DNA of 64,000 nucleotides from Candidatus Methanoperedens sp. (GCA_027460525.1 JAPZAS010000009.1:1-64000), one strand, 5' to 3'; shown: positions 34,008 to 44,556, numbered from the stretch's first letter. Numbers and translations are program-made. The notes: a model not told the origin generated them from the sequence alone.

Positions 34008-35233
34008 TTAAATTCTTTCAGTACGCCTGAGCCGATAAGCCTCCAGCGCGCACCGACCCTGCGAGAAATAGCAATATGCGCGCCTTTATCTGCGCAGATC
34101 GGTCTTTTAAGTTTTACCTCGGCGTCCTGCAACCGTGCGCTTGTGACCACGCCGATGGTGGTTGCAGTTCCGATATTAAGCATCAGGGGTTCATTTGAAT
34201 GTATTGGTTCGACAGCGGATTCATCGCTTATTCCAACAACCCGCGGAAGGAGTTTTGTTTCCATCACGAAACCCGAAAGTGCAGGGGGGAGTGACCCCGG
34301 GATACCTGCAACCTGCCCAACAAGGGCATCGCTCTTGGTGAGAGAAGGATCGAGCTTGGTACCTACGCCGATAAGACCGCCTGGCGCTGCCTCGTCTACC
34401 TCTTCATTGCCTGCGCGTATCGTTGTGATTACAGTTCTTATAGGGATCCATTTAACAGTGCCGCCAGCTTCAACTTTTCTGCCCGGGCGCATCTCTATCT
34501 CATCACCAGGATGAAAAACCCCAAAATTTAAAGAGCCGCCGATTGCACCCCCTACCAGCTTATCCGGATCTGTCCCGGGTTTGTTTATATCGAACGACCT
34601 TGCCACGAACATCAGTGGCTGTTTTTTCAGGTCATGTTTTGGGGTCGGGATATATTTTTCAATCGCTTCGATGATAAGATCGATGTTTGCATTCTGTTGC
34701 GCCGAGACAGGAATAATCGGCGCATCCTCTGCTACTGTTCCTTTTACGAAATTTTTAATCTGGTTGTAATTTTCAAGAACCTTCTCGCGCGGAACAATGT
34801 CGATCTTATTCTGGATTATTATGATATTCTTTATGCCCAGGATATTCAAAGCCATTAGATGCTCTTTTGTCTGCGGCTGCGGACATTGTTCATTTGCAGC
34901 AATGACAAGAAGCGCGCCGTCCATAAGTGCAGCCCCGGATAACATGGTTGCCATCAGCGTCTCATGACCCGGAGAATCCACAAATGAGATTGGACGCAGA
35001 ACTTCTGTTTTAGCCCCACATTTCTCGCATATTTCCCTGGTTGTATAGCAATCAGGTTCCGGGCAATCAGGACATTTCCTGAGCACCACATCCGCATAGC
35101 CAAGCCTGATCGAGATTCCCCTTTTTATTTCCTCGCTGTGCCTGTCAGTCCAGACGCCTGAAAGTGCTTTTACGAGGGTGGTTTTGCCGTGGTCAACATG
35201 TCCTACTATGCCTATATTTACAACAGATTGCAA
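34004..35233 (-). CDS. aif2g: Translation initiation factor aIF2 gamma subunit
   Basis: A 409-residue GTPase that delivers initiator t[24 protein letters not shown] (P-loop), [11 protein letters not shown] (switch 1), a zinc knuckle with CPDCPEPDC and [17 protein letters not shown] (switch 2) and IIQNKIDIV (G4). The TTG at 35231-35233 was chosen: it is preceded by ggagg at five bases and gives the family N-terminus ([12 protein letters not shown]). An in-frame GTG at 35309-35311 would add 26 residues without family resemblance or a good ribosome site. Confidence 0.95.
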   Translation of the reverse strand: MQSVVNIGIVGHVDHGKTTLVKALSGVWTDRHSEEIKRGISIRLGYADVVLRKCPDCPEPDCYTTREICEKCGAKTEVLRPISFVDSPGHETLMATMLSGAALMDGALLVIAANEQCPQPQTKEHLMALNILGIKNIIIIQNKIDIVPREKVLENYNQIKNFVKGTVAEDAPIIPVSAQQNANIDLIIEAIEKYIPTPKHDLKKQPLMFVARSFDINKPGTDPDKLVGGAIGGSLNFGVFHPGDEIEMRPGRKVEAGGTVKWIPIRTVITTIRAGNEEVDEAAPGGLIGVGTKLDPSLTKSDALVGQVAGIPGSLPPALSGFVMETKLLPRVVGISDESAVEPIHSNEPLMLNIGTATTIGVVTSARLQDAEVKLKRPICADKGAHIAISRRVGARWRLIGSGVLKEFK

Positions 35234-35329
35234 TGAAGCCTCCAATGGAAAATAATGCCTTACATTGGGGTCTTTGTATTTAACAGCTTTTGCATAAAAG
35301 GTTTGTACCACACAAAAATATGGCTGTAA

Positions 35330-35434
35330 TCACTTCTTCTTTTCCCCGTATTCTTTGAATTCTTTTTCAGCCGCAAGAATCTCATTAATTCTTCTTGCTT
35401 TATCCTGTTCGATATAAACTACCTTTACCTTCAT
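35330..35434 (-). CDS. 34-residue charged small protein
   Basis: An ATG at 35432-35434 with the strong ribosome site gaggtga opens a 34-codon frame: it begins MKVKVVYIEQDKARRINEIL, then a charged Lys/Glu-rich helix. A TATA-like tttataaa lies upstream at about 35505-35512. It is directly upstream of aif2g. The good initiation signals and helical composition argue that it is translated. Function unknown. Confidence 0.6.
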   Translation of the reverse strand: MKVKVVYIEQDKARRINEILAAEKEFKEYGEKKK

Positions 35435-35607
35435 TTCAATCACCTCAATACTCCAAATGAGCCTAAGCTACCCGGATTAATTCAAATCGTCCCTGTTTCC
35501 CCGTTTTATAAATCTCGAATCTTGATTTTTTGCTGTTTTAAAATATCATATATGCAGGCATAGGCTTTTTGGTCACAAAGCGGATAAACAATATTTAATC
35601 ATTAAAA

Positions 35608-36039
35608 TTAAAATGTTGTCACGCGCTTCATCAATGTTTGCCTGCAGATATCATACTTATCGCATTGCCTGCACTCATTCCATATAACTTTTTTTTCCTC
35701 GTTCGGAAGCCTCTGGAACCCTTTTTTCTCAAAAAAACCAGGCGATGTGGTGCGAAGATAAACAGCATCTGAAAGCCCGGCTGAACGGCTTACAACGGCA
35801 TCCGCCAGTCTTGAACCTATGCCCTTATTGCGAAGACCTGGAAGTACTGCAATGGAACGCAACTCCACAACCTCGTCAATGTCAAGACAGGCGCACCCCA
35901 CGGTTTTGTTATCCAGAACAGCTACTATGAACTCGGGAAGGTTTTTCTCCACTTTTTCAGTGTCAAGATAATAAAAAGAGAGAATGATTTTTATATCCTT
36001 AATATCGGCCTTTGTGGCTTTCCTGATTTCAATATTCAT
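35608..36039 (-). CDS. GNAT family N-acetyltransferase with C-terminal Cys cluster
   Basis: A 143-residue acetyltransferase: MNIEIRKATKADIKDIKII at the start, VVELRSIAVLPGLRNKGIGSRLADAVV as the acetyl-CoA pyrophosphate loop and FFEKKGFQRLP near the end. The last 30 residues hold CRQCDKYDICRQ, a possible metal site. The frame continues upstream to 36162 but the family N-terminus starts at 36039. It resembles ArgA-type and other small-molecule acetyltransferases; the substrate cannot be assigned. Confidence 0.88.
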   Translation of the reverse strand: MNIEIRKATKADIKDIKIILSFYYLDTEKVEKNLPEFIVAVLDNKTVGCACLDIDEVVELRSIAVLPGLRNKGIGSRLADAVVSRSAGLSDAVYLRTTSPGFFEKKGFQRLPNEEKKVIWNECRQCDKYDICRQTLMKRVTTF

Positions 36040-36188
36040 CTTTGGTGATATTTTTGGTTTCCACATGCGATCCAACGATATATTCCATAATGTTTTACGT
36101 AATTCTTCTTTATACCATATCTTGTTATAAAAATATAAGTACGATAACATACTAATTATCATCTTATCGGGATACTAATAGGAGAGAG

Positions 36189-36347
36189 ATGCTGGAAGAA
36201 AATGATATAGAGAAAGAGTTTAGAAAGAAGGTCAGCAATATGAAAAAACAGGAAAAAATTGCGCAAGAGACTTTAAACTTGCTTGAGCATGGTTTTAAAT
36301 TCGGCAAAAGGTTGTATAAAAACAGAAGCGAGCTTTATGAGCGATGA
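36189..36347 (+). CDS. 52-residue charged small protein
   Basis: An ATG at 36189 preceded by ggagagag opens 52 codons: MLEENDIEKEFRKKVSNMKK and then a helical, Lys-rich remainder ending YKNRSELYER. It lies 50 bases before the HD-domain gene in the same direction and may be cotranscribed. No family is recognised. Confidence 0.55.
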   Translation: MLEENDIEKEFRKKVSNMKKQEKIAQETLNLLEHGFKFGKRLYKNRSELYER

Positions 36348-36397
36348 ACTATCGTTGATTGACACAGATTTTTTGGCTTCTTTGATGAGAGCGAAGT

Positions 36398-37582
36398 ATG
36401 AAAGTTATACGCGACCCTATACATGATTATATTGAACTGGACGAACTTGCCCTTGCTTTGCTTGAAACCCCGCAGGTTCAGAGGCTGCGGAGGATAAGAC
36501 AACTGGGGTTTTCCAATCTTGTTTATCCGGGGGCAAATCACACGCGGTTTGAGCATTCTCTGGGTGTGTACCACCTTGCAAAGCATATGGTTAAACAGGT
36601 GGATGAACTCCAGAAGGAGGAATTACTTGCGGCAGCGCTGCTCCACGACATCGGGCACGGACCTTTTTCCCATGCAACCGAGGGAATAGTAAAACAGTAT
36701 TCCAGAAAAAACCATGTTGATGTGGAGGAATTATTAAGAAAAGGAGAAATTTCTGAAAAACTTTCGGACTTTTCCATATCGCCGACAGCCGTTGCAAGTC
36801 ATATAAAGGGCGAGACCTATCCAGGTCAGATCATCAACAGCGAAATAGATGTGGACAGGATGGATTACCTTGTGCGCGATGCCCATTATACAGGCGTAGC
36901 CTTTGGTCTTATCGACCATGTGAGGTTAATCCATGAACTCAAGTTCAATGAGAATAAACTTGTCCTGAATCCCGGTGGACTGCAGGCTGCGGAGTCACTG
37001 CTTGTTTCAAGATTCCTTATGCATCCAACGGTTTATTTCCATCATGTCAGCAGGATTGCGGAGTCAATGTGCCAGCATGCGGCTGGATATATGATAGAAA
37101 ATGGTCTTTCTCCAAAAAAACTCAGGAGAATGGACGATGTCGAGTTCATGAATACAATGAAAGCTGCCGAAGGCTACGCATCCGAGATTGCCAAAAGGCT
37201 TGATGAAAGGCGGTTATTTAAGCGGGCGCTTTATACAGGTTTTGATTCTCTGGGCATGGACGTGATAAAGCCGAGGTACAACATAAAAAGGATTGAAAAT
37301 GAAATAGCAGAGAGCGCTGGCGTCGAAGCGGAATATGTTCTCGTGGACATACCCGAAAAACCCGAGATTGTTGAAATGAAAGCAGAGGTTCTGGTAAACG
37401 GTAAAATGATACCCATTGATAAAGCCTCAAGCCTGGTTTCTGCCCTTGGGAAAGCGCAGCTTGATAACTGGCGCCTCGGGGTTTTCACGTTACCTGAACA
37501 CAGGGAAAAGGTAGGCAATGCTGCAAGGGAATTCTTTGAGGTGAAAAAAGATACAAAACAATTCAAGCTGACCGAGATTTAA
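36398..37582 (+). CDS. HD-domain phosphohydrolase (SAMHD1/dGTPase-like)
   Basis: A 394-residue HD-superfamily protein of the COG1078 type. It has MKVIRDPIHDYIELDE at the start, RLRRIRQLGFSNLVYPGANHTRFEHSLGVYHLA with the first His, AALLHDIGHGPFSHATE with the HD pair and SEIDVDRMDYLVRDAHYTGV with the last Asp. Relatives include SAMHD1-type dNTP triphosphohydrolases, so a nucleotide-cleaning role is likely but not certain. The gene ends about 250 bases before the ribosomal superoperon. Confidence 0.92.
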   Translation: MKVIRDPIHDYIELDELALALLETPQVQRLRRIRQLGFSNLVYPGANHTRFEHSLGVYHLAKHMVKQVDELQKEELLAAALLHDIGHGPFSHATEGIVKQYSRKNHVDVEELLRKGEISEKLSDFSISPTAVASHIKGETYPGQIINSEIDVDRMDYLVRDAHYTGVAFGLIDHVRLIHELKFNENKLVLNPGGLQAAESLLVSRFLMHPTVYFHHVSRIAESMCQHAAGYMIENGLSPKKLRRMDDVEFMNTMKAAEGYASEIAKRLDERRLFKRALYTGFDSLGMDVIKPRYNIKRIENEIAESAGVEAEYVLVDIPEKPEIVEMKAEVLVNGKMIPIDKASSLVSALGKAQLDNWRLGVFTLPEHREKVGNAAREFFEVKKDTKQFKLTEI

Positions 37583-37625
37583 TATTCTGAACAATTTATG
37601 CGCAAGGCTAAAAACGTCCAAAGCT

Positions 37626-37838
37626 TTTATATATTCCTTCCTCGTTTAAAGCGGAAAGCACGCTGCGTATAATTACGCACGTTGAAGTCGATCAAAGTCG
37701 GATTTGATGAATTGCATGGGCCTATGCGGTTATCGCATGCCCGGAGATGCATGTAAGTCAAAATCTATTTTGTGAAGGCATATTTGCAAAGTTTGCAACT
37801 TGCAACTCCAACGTATTACATATTATCAAGGAGGAACA
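37626..37838 (+). promoter_or_regulatory. Promoter and structured leader of the ribosomal superoperon
   Basis: A TATA box (tttatata, 37626-37633) predicts a transcript start near 37657 and a leader of about 180 bases. It contains a hairpin TGCGTA-taat-TACGCA (37664-37679) and a longer one, GGGC-ct-ATGCG-gttat-CGCAT-GCCC (37718-37742). caaggagg (37828-37835) is the ribosome site of L3. A leader this long, with hairpins, is consistent with feedback control by a ribosomal protein such as L4, but no known binding motif is identified. Confidence 0.6.
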
Positions 37839-38849
37839 ATGTCACACCCCCACAGACCAAGGCGCGGGTCAATTGCATACAGCCCGCGGATAAGAGCAAG
37901 AAGCGAAATCCCCCGTGTGAGAGCGTGGCCTCTCTCAAAAGAGCCCAGGCTATTAGGATTTGCAGGTTATAAAGCCGGCATGACGCATCTCATTGTAAGA
38001 GATGAAGCCCCAAACAGCTTGACAACCGGGATGGAAATTTCAGTACCAGTAACCATTATGGAAGTTCCTGCAATGAAGGTTGCAGCAATACGGGTTTACA
38101 AAAACACCACTTATGGAGCCGTTGCTATAGCTGAAGCATGGACAACCGAGCTTGATAAAGAACTCAACCGTGCAATCACGGTTCCAAAGAAACACGACCT
38201 GCCTGCAGCACTTTTGAAAATCGAGCAGCTAATCAAGGACGGCATGGCAAAGGATTTGAGGGTTATAATGTACACACTGCCTGAAAAGGTAACAGGCATC
38301 CCCAGGAAAAAACCTGAAATCATGGAAAACAATATTGGAGGCACTGATTTAAAAGCACGTTTTGAGTACGCCAAGAACCTTCTTGGCAAAAACGTCAACA
38401 TAAGCGACGTATTCAAAAACGGCGATATCATAGATGTTCTTGCCATAACCACAGGAAAAGGATTGCAGGGACCGGTAAAGCGCTGGGGAATACAGCTTCA
38501 GAAAGCAAAGCACTCAAGAGCGGGCAGCGTGAGGGAGATCGGCACACTCGGAGCCTGGCATCCCTCGCACGTAAGCTGGAGAGTGCCGCAGTTGGGGCAG
38601 ACAGGCTATCATCAGAGGACTGAATTCAATAAGCGAATCGTGCAGATCGGTAAGGACAGCAAGACTGTGACACCCGAAGGCGGGTTTTTGAACTACGGTA
38701 TTATCAGGAATGATTATATTATTGTCAAGGGAAGCGTTCCGGGTCCAGCTAAAAGACTGGTACGCATGCGACCTGCTATCAGACCAAATAAAGCACAGGC
38801 GCTCACCCCGGAGATAACGTATATAAGCCTTGAGTCAAAACAAGGGTGA
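37839..38849 (+). CDS. rpl3: Ribosomal protein L3
   Basis: A 336-residue large-subunit protein. The ATG at 37839 follows aaggaggaac and gives the archaeal N-terminus [16 protein letters not shown]. Later conserved parts include [28 protein letters not shown] and [20 protein letters not shown], which reaches the peptidyl-transferase centre. The length is normal for archaeal L3. It is the first gene of the superoperon; the frame is open 13 codons further upstream but without a ribosome site. Confidence 0.97.
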   Translation: MSHPHRPRRGSIAYSPRIRARSEIPRVRAWPLSKEPRLLGFAGYKAGMTHLIVRDEAPNSLTTGMEISVPVTIMEVPAMKVAAIRVYKNTTYGAVAIAEAWTTELDKELNRAITVPKKHDLPAALLKIEQLIKDGMAKDLRVIMYTLPEKVTGIPRKKPEIMENNIGGTDLKARFEYAKNLLGKNVNISDVFKNGDIIDVLAITTGKGLQGPVKRWGIQLQKAKHSRAGSVREIGTLGAWHPSHVSWRVPQLGQTGYHQRTEFNKRIVQIGKDSKTVTPEGGFLNYGIIRNDYIIVKGSVPGPAKRLVRMRPAIRPNKAQALTPEITYISLESKQG

Positions 38850-38853
38850 TTCC

Positions 38854-39606
38854 ATGGACTTAAACATAATCGATTTATCAGGAAATACTGCAAAGAAAAT
38901 CACTACGAATCTGTTCGATGAGCCTTACCGTCCGGATCTCATAAAGAAAGCTGTGCTTGCTGCTCAGGCAAACCGGCAGCAGCCCTATGGTCCGCACATG
39001 TATGCGGGCTTACGGACCTCAGCCGAAGGATGGGGACCTGGAAGAGGCGTTTCAAGAGTGGCAAGACTTAAGAACAGCAGCAAGTCTGCCAGAATACCCC
39101 AGGCAGTCAAAGGAAGAGAAGCCCATCCCCCGAAACCTGAGAAGGACAGGACAGAAAAGATCAACGACAAAGAGCGAAAAAAAGCCATTAAATCTGCCAT
39201 TGCTGCGACAGGGAATTTAGAATTGGTCAAGAAAAGAGGGCATATGTTCTCAGCGCAATTGCCTTTGATTGCAGTGGATGAACTTTCTGGCCTTACAAAG
39301 ACAAAGGATGTAAAGTCGTTTATGGAGGCAGCTCATGTATGGGATGATATCGAGAGGGCAAAAGATACAACGATAAGAGCAGGAAAAGGCAAGCTCAGGG
39401 GCAGGAGATACAAGAATACAAAGAGCATTCTGATCGTCGCTGCCGAGGATAAGGGACTGATTAAGGCTGCGCGCAATCTTGCAGGTGTGGATATTGTTAT
39501 CTTAGACCAGCTCAACGCTGAATTATTAGCCCCTGGAACGCATGCGGGCCGTTTAACGATTTTTACCGAATCTGCAATAGCAAAACTCGAGGTGGCAATG
39601 CAATGA
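38854..39606 (+). CDS. rpl4: Ribosomal protein L4
   Basis: A 250-residue protein lining the exit tunnel. The start ATG at 38854 follows ggtgattcc, overlapping the L3 stop region, and gives [10 protein letters not shown]. Landmarks are the tunnel loop [23 protein letters not shown] and [15 protein letters not shown]. It overlaps L23 by four bases. L4 is the classical autogenous repressor of this operon in bacteria; here that is only a possibility. Confidence 0.97.
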   Translation: MDLNIIDLSGNTAKKITTNLFDEPYRPDLIKKAVLAAQANRQQPYGPHMYAGLRTSAEGWGPGRGVSRVARLKNSSKSARIPQAVKGREAHPPKPEKDRTEKINDKERKKAIKSAIAATGNLELVKKRGHMFSAQLPLIAVDELSGLTKTKDVKSFMEAAHVWDDIERAKDTTIRAGKGKLRGRRYKNTKSILIVAAEDKGLIKAARNLAGVDIVILDQLNAELLAPGTHAGRLTIFTESAIAKLEVAMQ

Positions 39607-39848
39607 TCCAGCATCCATACGTCACAGAAAAAGCCACGCTCATGGCTGAAAAAAATAATGTTCTCCAGTTCATAATTGATGTCAGCGATACTAAAGATAA
39701 AGTGAAAAAGGAAATTGAGGCACTCTATAAAGTGAAGGTGTTGAAGGTTAATACGATGCTTACGTCGAAAGGAAAAAAGAAAGCCACCGTAACATTTGAG
39801 GAACCCAACACAGCAACTGAATTAGCCTCGAGGTTAGGAATATTTTAA
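39603..39848 (+). CDS. rpl23: Ribosomal protein L23
   Basis: An 81-residue protein at the tunnel exit where signal recognition particle and SecY dock. [24 protein letters not shown] and [24 protein letters not shown] are diagnostic. Archaeal length. Its ATG overlaps the L4 stop (ATGA). Confidence 0.97.
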   Translation: MIQHPYVTEKATLMAEKNNVLQFIIDVSDTKDKVKKEIEALYKVKVLKVNTMLTSKGKKKATVTFEEPNTATELASRLGIF

Positions 39849-39857
39849 GGTGAGAAA

Positions 39858-40568
39858 ATGGGACATAGAATTATTTCTCAAAGCAGGGGAAAAGGTTCTC
39901 CTACATATAAGGCACCTTCTCATAAATTCAAGGCAAACCTTGAGCACCTGAAGGTAGAGGAAGGAATTGTCACAGGAAAAGTACTTGAAATCATCCATGA
40001 TACTGCGCGCTCAGCTCCTATTGCACGAATATCCTTCAGCAATGGAGAGGAACGTTTGATGCTTATTCCAGAAGGCGTGGAAGTCAACCAGATCATACAA
40101 TGTGGCATTTCCGCGCCTGTAGAGCCAGGCAATACCCTGGTGCTTGCAGAAATCCCTGAGGGTGTACCGATATGCAATATCGAGTCGCAGCCCGGTGATG
40201 GCGGAAAATTTGCACGGGCTTCAGGGATGTACGGGATTCTCGTGGCTCATGATGTGGGTAAGACGATTGTGCAATTACCGAGCGGCGAGATGAAATGGCT
40301 CAATCCGAAATGCAGGGCTATAATAGGCGTAGTAACAGGGGGCGGGCGTACAGAGAAACCTTTTGTGAAAGCGGGCAAGAAATTCCACAGGATGAAAGTG
40401 AGAGCCACCAAATGGCCAAGGTCAAGAGGAGTGGCGATGAACGTGGTTGACCATCCCTTCGGTGGTGGCGGACGCCAGCATCCGGGCAGACCCAAGACCG
40501 TGGCAAGAGGCACGCCGCCGGGGCGGAAAGTGGGCTCTATTGCCGCAAGAAGGACAGGAAAGAAGTGA
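39858..40568 (+). CDS. rpl2: Ribosomal protein L2
   Basis: A 236-residue protein needed for subunit joining and peptidyl-transferase activity. MGHRIISQSRGKGSPTYKAPSHKFK at the start, IPEGVPICNIESQPGDGGKFARASG in the middle, and VAMNVVDHPFGGGGRQHPGRPKT with the conserved functional His near the end. Start after aaggtgagaa. Confidence 0.97.
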   Translation: MGHRIISQSRGKGSPTYKAPSHKFKANLEHLKVEEGIVTGKVLEIIHDTARSAPIARISFSNGEERLMLIPEGVEVNQIIQCGISAPVEPGNTLVLAEIPEGVPICNIESQPGDGGKFARASGMYGILVAHDVGKTIVQLPSGEMKWLNPKCRAIIGVVTGGGRTEKPFVKAGKKFHRMKVRATKWPRSRGVAMNVVDHPFGGGGRQHPGRPKTVARGTPPGRKVGSIAARRTGKK

Positions 40569-40574
40569 TAATAC

Positions 40575-40988
40575 ATGGCAAGAAAAGAATCATCAAAAAT
40601 ACCTAAAAGGAAGGGAGAATTCACATTCAGAGGTAAGTCATTAGAGGAACTCAGGAAGTTAACCCTCGATGAGTTCGCACTGCTTGTCCCAGCAAGACAG
40701 CGCCGCACCATGCAGCGCGGGTTATCAGAGGACCATAAGAAGTTGCTGCACAAAGTCAAGATCAAAGACCAAGGTATCAGGACGCATCTTCGTGATATGA
40801 TAGTACTTCCTGAAATGGTAGGCTTGAAAATCGCAATCCACAGCGGCAAGGAGTTTACACCCGTTGAGATAATACCCGAAATGCTGGGTCATTATTTCGG
40901 TGAGTTCGTTCTTACGCGCAAGAAGGTTTCACACGGCGCAGCAGGGATAGGAGCTACACGATCGAGCAAATTCATTCCATTGAAGTGA
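40575..40988 (+). CDS. rps19: Ribosomal protein S19
   Basis: A 137-residue head protein of the small subunit. [21 protein letters not shown] is the archaeal N-terminal extension; [32 protein letters not shown] and [31 protein letters not shown] form the core. Six bases after L2. Confidence 0.97.
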   Translation: MARKESSKIPKRKGEFTFRGKSLEELRKLTLDEFALLVPARQRRTMQRGLSEDHKKLLHKVKIKDQGIRTHLRDMIVLPEMVGLKIAIHSGKEFTPVEIIPEMLGHYFGEFVLTRKKVSHGAAGIGATRSSKFIPLK

Positions 40989-40992
40989 TACC

Positions 40993-41439
40993 ATGAAATT
41001 AAATTATTCAATCGAACCCGATGCTGAAAAAACTTCAAAGGCTATGGGCAAGGAACTTCATATTTCAAAAAAGCATGCGTATGAGATAGCAAGAGCAATA
41101 AACGGCATGAAACTCAAGACTGCAAGAGGATTCCTTGAGGATGTGGCAGCGCTGAAGCAGGCTGTGCCTTATAAGAGATACACAAGAAACGTTCCTCACA
41201 GAAAAGGGATGTGCACAGGGCGGTACCCGCAGAAGGCAGCAAAGGAGTTCCTCAAGGTATTGAAAAATGCCGAGAGCAACGCCACATACAAAGGGCTTGA
41301 TTCTGAAAACCTCAGGATTACTCAAATCGGGACAAAGAAAGGTCATTCTTTCAGGGGGTCATTTCCCAGGGCGCAGGGAAGGGCAACGCCAAAGATGCAT
41401 GAAACGGTCAGCGTCGAAATGGTAGTGGAGGCGCAATAA
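40993..41439 (+). CDS. rpl22: Ribosomal protein L22
   Basis: A 148-residue tunnel protein. MGKELHISKKHAYEIARAINGM, then PYKRYTRNVPHRKG, typical of the archaeal/eukaryotic form, and the hairpin and terminal strand RAQGRATPKMHETVSVEMVVE. Its stop overlaps the S3 start by one base (TAATG). Confidence 0.97.
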   Translation: MKLNYSIEPDAEKTSKAMGKELHISKKHAYEIARAINGMKLKTARGFLEDVAALKQAVPYKRYTRNVPHRKGMCTGRYPQKAAKEFLKVLKNAESNATYKGLDSENLRITQIGTKKGHSFRGSFPRAQGRATPKMHETVSVEMVVEAQ

Positions 41440-42290
41440 TGGGAGTAGAAAGAAAATTCGTTAAGAACGGTCTTGATAAGGCTCAGATGGAGGAATACTT
41501 TTCCAAACAACTGGAAAGGGCTGGTTACGGTGGCATGAACATCAATAGAACCCCCATGGGCACCCAGGTCACTATAGTCGCCGAAAAACCGGGCATGATA
41601 ATCGGAAAAGGCGGCAAGACCATACACAAGCTTACCCATGACCTTGAAACCATCTTCCGCGTGGACAATCCCCAGATAGATGTTCAGGAAGAAAAAGTTC
41701 CTGAACTGAATGCGCAGATGATGGCGTCCCGCCTTGCAGGAGCCATAGAACGAGGGCTATACTTCCGCAAAGCCGGTCATAACATGCTTCGAAGGATACT
41801 GGAATCCGGGGCACTTGGATGCGAGATTGATATCGCAGGCAAGCTCACGGGTCCCAGAAAAAAGACCGAGAAGTTCGTGGGAGGTAATATGCTCCATGCC
41901 GGCAACCCTGCCATGGAACTGGTAGATAACGGATTTGCCATCGCGATTAAAAAACTGGGAGTTATCGGTTGCCGTGTGCGGCTGATCAGACCCACTGTTA
42001 AACTTCCGGGAAGATTCAAAACCATCCAGATAGCAGCTGCGCAGGTTCCGCAGGGCGCTGCAGAAAAGAAACCAGCCGGCATTCCCGAAATTGTGAAGGC
42101 TGCTCCAGCTCCAAAAGAAGTAAAACCAGAAGCTATACCTGTGCCTGAGGCTCCGAAAGAAACTTTACCAGAGGAAACTCGTGCTGCCAACGTCGAAGAG
42201 CGGATGCACGGCGATGTCATGGAACACAAGCATCCGGAATACGATTACTGGCATCCTGCTTCACGCCTTCATAAAAAGGAGGAGAAGTAA
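41439..42290 (+). CDS. rps3: Ribosomal protein S3 with extended tail
   Basis: A 283-residue small-subunit protein at the mRNA entry site. The KH domain is marked by [22 protein letters not shown], and the C-terminal domain by [32 protein letters not shown]. After about residue 200 comes an Ala/Pro/Glu/Lys-rich linker and a His-rich end ([20 protein letters not shown]). Such tails are seen in Methanosarcinales. One-base overlaps link it to L22 and L29. Confidence 0.96.
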   Translation: MGVERKFVKNGLDKAQMEEYFSKQLERAGYGGMNINRTPMGTQVTIVAEKPGMIIGKGGKTIHKLTHDLETIFRVDNPQIDVQEEKVPELNAQMMASRLAGAIERGLYFRKAGHNMLRRILESGALGCEIDIAGKLTGPRKKTEKFVGGNMLHAGNPAMELVDNGFAIAIKKLGVIGCRVRLIRPTVKLPGRFKTIQIAAAQVPQGAAEKKPAGIPEIVKAAPAPKEVKPEAIPVPEAPKETLPEETRAANVEERMHGDVMEHKHPEYDYWHPASRLHKKEEK

Positions 42291-42487
42291 TGGCAATACT
42301 TCGGGCGGATGAAATAAGAAAGATGAATCCTAATGAGCGGCTGGAAGAACTGGACAAGCTCAAACTTGAGTTAATCCGCGAGCGAGCCATTGCTTCGGCT
42401 GGCGGCGCCCCTGAAAACCCGGGGCGTATTAAGGAAATAAGGAAAACTGTCGCCAGGATAAAAACTATCCAAAAGGAGCCGAAATGA
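42290..42487 (+). CDS. rpl29: Ribosomal protein L29
   Basis: A 65-residue two-helix protein near the tunnel exit: [33 protein letters not shown] and the closing [16 protein letters not shown]. Normal length. It overlaps S3 by one base and rnp1 by four. Confidence 0.96.
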   Translation: MAILRADEIRKMNPNERLEELDKLKLELIRERAIASAGGAPENPGRIKEIRKTVARIKTIQKEPK

Positions 42488-42795
42488 AGCTGACGCCACA
42501 TAATATCATACACCATGAACTCATAGGTCTTGATACAAAGGTAGTGGACAGCACAAATAGCTCTCTCGTGGGAATAGAGGGAAGGATAGTGGATGAAACG
42601 AAAAATATGCTGGTAATAGAAAATGCCGGGGAGAAAAAAGTCCCGAAATCCAGTTCATCGTTTATGTTTACAATTCCATATTTTAACGGTAAACGTTACT
42701 TGCCGTTAAGAATCAAAGTCGATGGAAGATTATTGCTCTCGCAACCCGAAAACAGAATCCAGACAAAATTCAAGAAAAAATTCAGGAAGGTATAA
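42484..42795 (+). CDS. rnp1: RNase P protein component 1 (Rpp29/Pop4)
   Basis: A 103-residue subunit of archaeal RNase P, which removes tRNA 5' leaders. [41 protein letters not shown] and the Sm-like barrel ending [11 protein letters not shown] are diagnostic. Its place between L29 and S17 is standard in archaea. An aIF1/SUI1 gene that sometimes precedes it elsewhere is absent here. Confidence 0.96.
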   Translation: MKLTPHNIIHHELIGLDTKVVDSTNSSLVGIEGRIVDETKNMLVIENAGEKKVPKSSSSFMFTIPYFNGKRYLPLRIKVDGRLLLSQPENRIQTKFKKKFRKV

Positions 42796-42797
42796 TA

Positions 42798-43121
42798 ATG
42801 ACACGTGATATCGGGCTGGATGTTCAACCTCCAGCGAAAGAATGCACCGATCCCAATTGTCCATTTCATGGCATACTCCCGGTACGAGGACAGGTTCTCA
42901 GCGGAGTCGTGGTGAGCGATAAGATGGATAAGACTGTTGTGGTGCAGAGAACATTTGTGAAAAAGATTGCAAAATATGAGCGATACGAGAAGAGAAAAAC
43001 CAAGGTGCATGCCCATAACCCTCCATGCCTGAGCGCAAAACAGGGCGATAACGTAACGATCGCTGAATGCCGCCCCTTGAGCAAGACAAAATCGTATGTA
43101 ATTATAGAGGTGAGAAAATGA
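42798..43121 (+). CDS. rps17: Ribosomal protein S17
   Basis: A 107-residue small-subunit OB-fold protein. The archaeal N-terminus [21 protein letters not shown] is followed by [23 protein letters not shown] and [27 protein letters not shown]. It overlaps the L14 start by four bases. Confidence 0.97.
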   Translation: MTRDIGLDVQPPAKECTDPNCPFHGILPVRGQVLSGVVVSDKMDKTVVVQRTFVKKIAKYERYEKRKTKVHAHNPPCLSAKQGDNVTIAECRPLSKTKSYVIIEVRK

Positions 43122-43516
43122 GGGGATTGAAAGCAAAAATCCCGCGCGCCATTAACACAGCTACGAGAATGGAATGCGCAGACAACACAGGCGCAAGAGT
43201 GGTTGAAGTGATTTCGGTATTGAATTATCGCGGGGTCAGGAACAGGTACCCCAGAGCAGGTATCGGGGATACTCTTATAGTGAGTGTAAAGAGAGGAACT
43301 CCGGAAATGAGAAAACAGATGTTCAAAGCGGTTATAATACGCCAGAAAAAGGAATTCAGGCGACCCGATGGGATGAGAGTTTCATTCGAGGATAACGCAT
43401 GTGTGATAGTGGATGACGAAGGGGTGCCGAAGGGCACGGAAATAAAAGGACCGGTTGCCAGGGAAGCCGCTGAGCGGTATTCAAAGATATCCTCCGCAGC
43501 CTCGATTATAGTGTAG
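43118..43516 (+). CDS. rpl14: Ribosomal protein L14
   Basis: A 132-residue protein at the subunit interface. Start ATG at 43118 follows gaggtgagaaa. Diagnostic: [42 protein letters not shown] and [29 protein letters not shown]. An upstream in-frame ATG at 43067 lies inside S17 and is rejected. Confidence 0.97.
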   Translation: MRGLKAKIPRAINTATRMECADNTGARVVEVISVLNYRGVRNRYPRAGIGDTLIVSVKRGTPEMRKQMFKAVIIRQKKEFRRPDGMRVSFEDNACVIVDDEGVPKGTEIKGPVAREAAERYSKISSAASIIV

Positions 43517-43523
43517 GTGGAGC

Positions 43524-43865
43524 ATGACATCAACGCAGCCAAGAAAACAGAGAAAATCCAGATACCAGGCGCCGCTCCACATGAGACATAAACTCATGGG
43601 CGCAATGCTGAGCCCTGAACTTCGTGAAAAACATGGGGTGAAAAGCATACCCCTGCGTACGGGCGATACCGTTAAAGTATTACGCGGAGACCATAAAGGC
43701 AAGGATGGCAAGGTAGCAGGTATTAATCTTAAAAAGATGACCATCACGGTTGATGGCGTGAGTGTTACAAAAGCGGATGGCACAGAAGTTCCAAGACCGA
43801 TACAACCCTCAAACGTAATGATAACCAAATTAGAACTCAAAGATGAAAAGCGCTTAGGTGATTAA
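43524..43865 (+). CDS. rpl24: Ribosomal protein L24
   Basis: A 113-residue assembly-initiating protein. Archaeal N-terminus [21 protein letters not shown], then the KOW motif [21 protein letters not shown] and [16 protein letters not shown]. Its stop abuts the S4e start directly. Confidence 0.97.
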   Translation: MTSTQPRKQRKSRYQAPLHMRHKLMGAMLSPELREKHGVKSIPLRTGDTVKVLRGDHKGKDGKVAGINLKKMTITVDGVSVTKADGTEVPRPIQPSNVMITKLELKDEKRLGD

Positions 43866-44555
43866 ATGGGAAGACATCAGAAAAGAGTGGCAGCACCAAC
43901 ATCATGGCCGATTACGAGAAAGACGCATCACTGGGTGGTTGGAGCCAATGCGGGACCTCATTCGAAGGAAACCGGGATTCCACTGCTTGTGGTTGTCCGT
44001 GACATGCTCAAACTCGCGAACAACAGCAGGGAAGCCAGACGAATAATTAACGAAGGGACTATTTTCGTTGACGGCAAAGCAAGAACTGATTATAAATACA
44101 TTATCGGTCTTTTCGATATAGTATCAATTCCTGCAACCAACGAATATTATCGCGTCCTTCTGGATAAACAGAACAGGTTCAAACTGTATAAAGAAGATGC
44201 TGGCGCCATGAAGCTGTGCAGAATCAACAACAAAACTATTGTGAAAAAAGGAACGGTGCAGCTCAACCTGCATGACGGAAGCAATATCCTGGCGTCCAAT
44301 GATTACAAGACTTTTGATACCGTCCTTCTGGGAGAAAACCGCGAGATTGCGAAACACATAGCATATAAGCCAGGAAATCTTGCAATGGTTGTGGGAGGAG
44401 AACATTCAGGTGAGATTGGAAAGATAAAACAAATCCGCAAAGTCAGGGGTTCTGGGACAAACATGGTAGCAATATCCAATGAAGGGGAATTTGAGACCAT
44501 TGAAAATTATGTGTTTGTTATAGGCGAATCCGCCCCTGAAATCAAGGTGATATGA
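43866..44555 (+). CDS. rps4e: Ribosomal protein S4e
   Basis: A 229-residue small-subunit protein found only in archaea and eukaryotes. S4-like RNA-binding region ([26 protein letters not shown]) followed by the central S4e domain and a KOW motif ([20 protein letters not shown]). It has an N-terminal [21 protein letters not shown], with conserved basic residues. Starts immediately after L24. Confidence 0.97.
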   Translation: MGRHQKRVAAPTSWPITRKTHHWVVGANAGPHSKETGIPLLVVVRDMLKLANNSREARRIINEGTIFVDGKARTDYKYIIGLFDIVSIPATNEYYRVLLDKQNRFKLYKEDAGAMKLCRINNKTIVKKGTVQLNLHDGSNILASNDYKTFDTVLLGENREIAKHIAYKPGNLAMVVGGEHSGEIGKIKQIRKVRGSGTNMVAISNEGEFETIENYVFVIGESAPEIKVI

Positions 44556-44556
44556 A

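Noticed and set aside
42484-42795. Missing aIF1 in the ribosomal superoperon as evidence of loss
   Set aside because: aIF1 is placed here only in some archaea, so its absence from this operon says little.
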